In this document: in pieces, positions 62,745 through 64,000 of the stretch
Position numbering within the stretch: the first letter of the stretch is position 1
Layout of the letters: every line of letters begins with the position of its first letter
DNA from: Chthonomonadales bacterium
Lineage (GTDB): Bacteria > Armatimonadota > Chthonomonadetes > Chthonomonadales > CAJBBX01
DNA: 64,000 nucleotides
Assembly (NCBI GenBank): GCA_027459625.1
Contig: DAIDHP010000015.1
Coordinates: 19,971-83,970, forward strand
Direction of reading: 5' to 3'
The notes under the pieces: generated by a model
What the model saw: only the letters and a program-made list of their open reading frames with translations
The model's database searches: none
Told to the model about the DNA's origin: nothing
Translations under genes and position numbers: made by a program

Positions 62745-64000
62745 ATGGCGCGATTAATTAGCTCATTCAGAGCGTGGTTTTCAGTATTCGCATCCTGTAT
62801 TATTTTAATATTGACGATAGCCTCGGCGAAAGGCTCCGGCATCAGTTCCAGCGCCGGACCTCCCTATCCCTGGCAGGTCGGGGTCGGCGACGTAAACACA
62901 TTCAACGGCAATCTTCTCACTGCGGAGCCAATCGTGGCATGGAGCGCGAGGGGAGGGCTTCCCGTAAGCCTCACTCTCTATCACAACAGCGAGTCGAGCA
63001 TAAACGGCGAGCTTGGCCCTAAGTGGTCCTGCTCTTACGACATACTCCTATCCACGGACGGGAGCGGCAACGCCACCGTGACCTGGGGGAACGGGAACGC
63101 ATACGCATTCAGCTATTACGGAGGATCTTACACCGCACCGACCGGGATTCACGACACCCTCGTCAGGAACGCTGACGGGAGTTTCACCCTTACGAAAAAG
63201 GACCGGACGGCGTATCAGTTCACGGTGACCCCGCTGACCGGCGGGACGGGCTACTGCGTCGGCGTAAGCGACGAGAACGGCAACGCGATAACAATCAACC
63301 GGAACGCGTCGAACCTGGTGTCAAGCGTGGTTGACCCCACCGGTCGAACCATAAGCTTCGACTACGGCGCGGGGAACAAACTGTCGAGCGTGACCGACCC
63401 GTTGGGAAGATCATGGACATTCGGTTATGACACGAACGGAGACCTGATCTCCATCACTTATCCGGTTCTGAACGGAACGTATTACGACGTCTCCTTCGCC
63501 TATAATTCGAACAACGATATCACATCGTACGCCGATCCCAAGGGCAATACGTGGAAATACGGATATAACACAAGCAACCAATACTACTCGGTGAGCGCGG
63601 ATGCGGCGATCTCCATTACCGACCCCATGAACCACACGACAACGTACTACTACAGCCCGCCGGGGTCACAGATGTATACGCAGGTGACGGATCCCAACGG
63701 CAACGCCACGAAGTATTACTATTACAATGAAACCGGCACGTTTTGCATCTACGACAAAGTTGACGCCTCAGGCTACACGACGGCATACTACTGGGACGGC
63801 AACAACAATGAAACCTCGGTGAGGGACGCGAACGGATACACGACGAGTTACACCTACGACGGAAACGGAAACGTCCTGACCGTGAAGACCCCGCTCGGCG
63901 AGACGACCACGTACACCTACAATTCGCACAACAAGGTTCTGACGGTGACGGACCCCATGGGGAACAAGACGGTCAACACGTACGACACCCATGACAACCT
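62745..64000 (+). CDS. Rhs/YD-repeat protein, N-terminal part (runs off the window)
   Basis: 418 residues are visible and the frame is still open at the window end. A signal peptide (MARLISSFRAWFSVFASCII followed by a hydrophobic stretch to ASA) precedes NTFNGNLLTAEPIVAWSARGGLPVSLTLYHNSESS, the typical start of the Rhs shell, and LGPKWSCSYDILLS. YD repeats follow (DPTGRTISFDYGAGNKLSSVTDPLGRSWTFGYD; DPNGNATKYYYYNETG; DANGYTTSYTYDGNGNV). ATG 62745 has GGAGG about 8 bases upstream. Such proteins form large hollow shells that carry toxic or adhesive C-termini; the tip is outside the window. Confidence 0.9.
   Translation, partial: MARLISSFRAWFSVFASCIILILTIASAKGSGISSSAGPPYPWQVGVGDVNTFNGNLLTAEPIVAWSARGGLPVSLTLYHNSESSINGELGPKWSCSYDILLSTDGSGNATVTWGNGNAYAFSYYGGSYTAPTGIHDTLVRNADGSFTLTKKDRTAYQFTVTPLTGGTGYCVGVSDENGNAITINRNASNLVSSVVDPTGRTISFDYGAGNKLSSVTDPLGRSWTFGYDTNGDLISITYPVLNGTYYDVSFAYNSNNDITSYADPKGNTWKYGYNTSNQYYSVSADAAISITDPMNHTTTYYYSPPGSQMYTQVTDPNGNATKYYYYNETGTFCIYDKVDASGYTTAYYWDGNNNETSVRDANGYTTSYTYDGNGNVLTVKTPLGETTTYTYNSHNKVLTVTDPMGNKTVNTYDTHDN

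Noticed and set aside
1..64000. CRISPR arrays, tRNA and rRNA genes
   Set aside because: No regularly spaced direct repeats and no cloverleaf or rRNA-like sequence were found on reading through the window.

Overview
The window is a contiguous piece of a bacterial chromosome of roughly 50-53% GC, gene-dense on both strands, with no rRNA, tRNA or CRISPR array that I could find. Secreted outer-membrane-type beta-barrel proteins ending in Phe, lipoproteins, a FtsEX plus M23 hydrolase operon, a PSP1/YaaT-type protein, a URO-D-like enzyme and several very large secreted glycoside hydrolases suggest a diderm, polysaccharide-degrading soil or water bacterium. Armatimonadota or a relative is my best guess, but this is inference from gene style and not from a phylogenetic marker.

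Layout. 0.2-12.5 kb is mostly housekeeping: prfA-prmC, a CAP-domain protein, an ABC ATPase next to a CPBP protease, a TPR lipoprotein, prs, a beta-barrel protein, an RRM protein, ftsE-ftsX-M23 hydrolase and a STAS-domain protein. 12.5-24.7 kb holds glycogen phosphorylase, a clan GH-A glycosidase, a quinone oxidoreductase, a GH106-like glycosidase, a decaying NifX/DUF5320/P-loop ATPase cluster and a phospholipase D-like nuclease. 24.9-33.4 kb holds a 1025-aa secreted protein, two ammonium transporters that share a conserved leader element, a second barrel protein and a nicotinamidase-like hydrolase. 33.4-37.4 kb is a plastic region: an AT-rich beta-propeller lipoprotein, hairpin repeats, an Rhs remnant and two copies of a short inverted-repeat element. 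37.4-44.8 kb holds a GH35 enzyme and a 1363-aa GH-A-type protein. 45.6-53.4 kb is a tandem cluster of six related genes on the minus strand, built by shuffling three unrecognised modules and Ser/Gly-rich tracts; I regard it as the most novel part of the window. 54.0-62.0 kb holds a PIN toxin/antitoxin pair, a URO-D-like protein, a PSP1 protein, an EEP-family phosphohydrolase, a glycosidase/beta-propeller fusion and a C39-peptidase-like protein. The window ends inside a large Rhs/YD-repeat gene (62.7 kb onward).

How the genes fit together. The glycosidases (15.0, 19.2, 37.4, 40.7 and 58.6 kb) carry mostly visible export signals and probably attack plant or microbial polysaccharides, with storage glucan mobilised by glycogen phosphorylase. 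FtsEX with the coiled-coil M23 protein forms a recognisable division-coupled cell-wall hydrolysis operon. Small regulatory and repeat features stand out: a 52-54 nt element in both amt leaders, a terminator-like hairpin in the prs leader, and an ~87-bp inverted-repeat element present in three clear copies.
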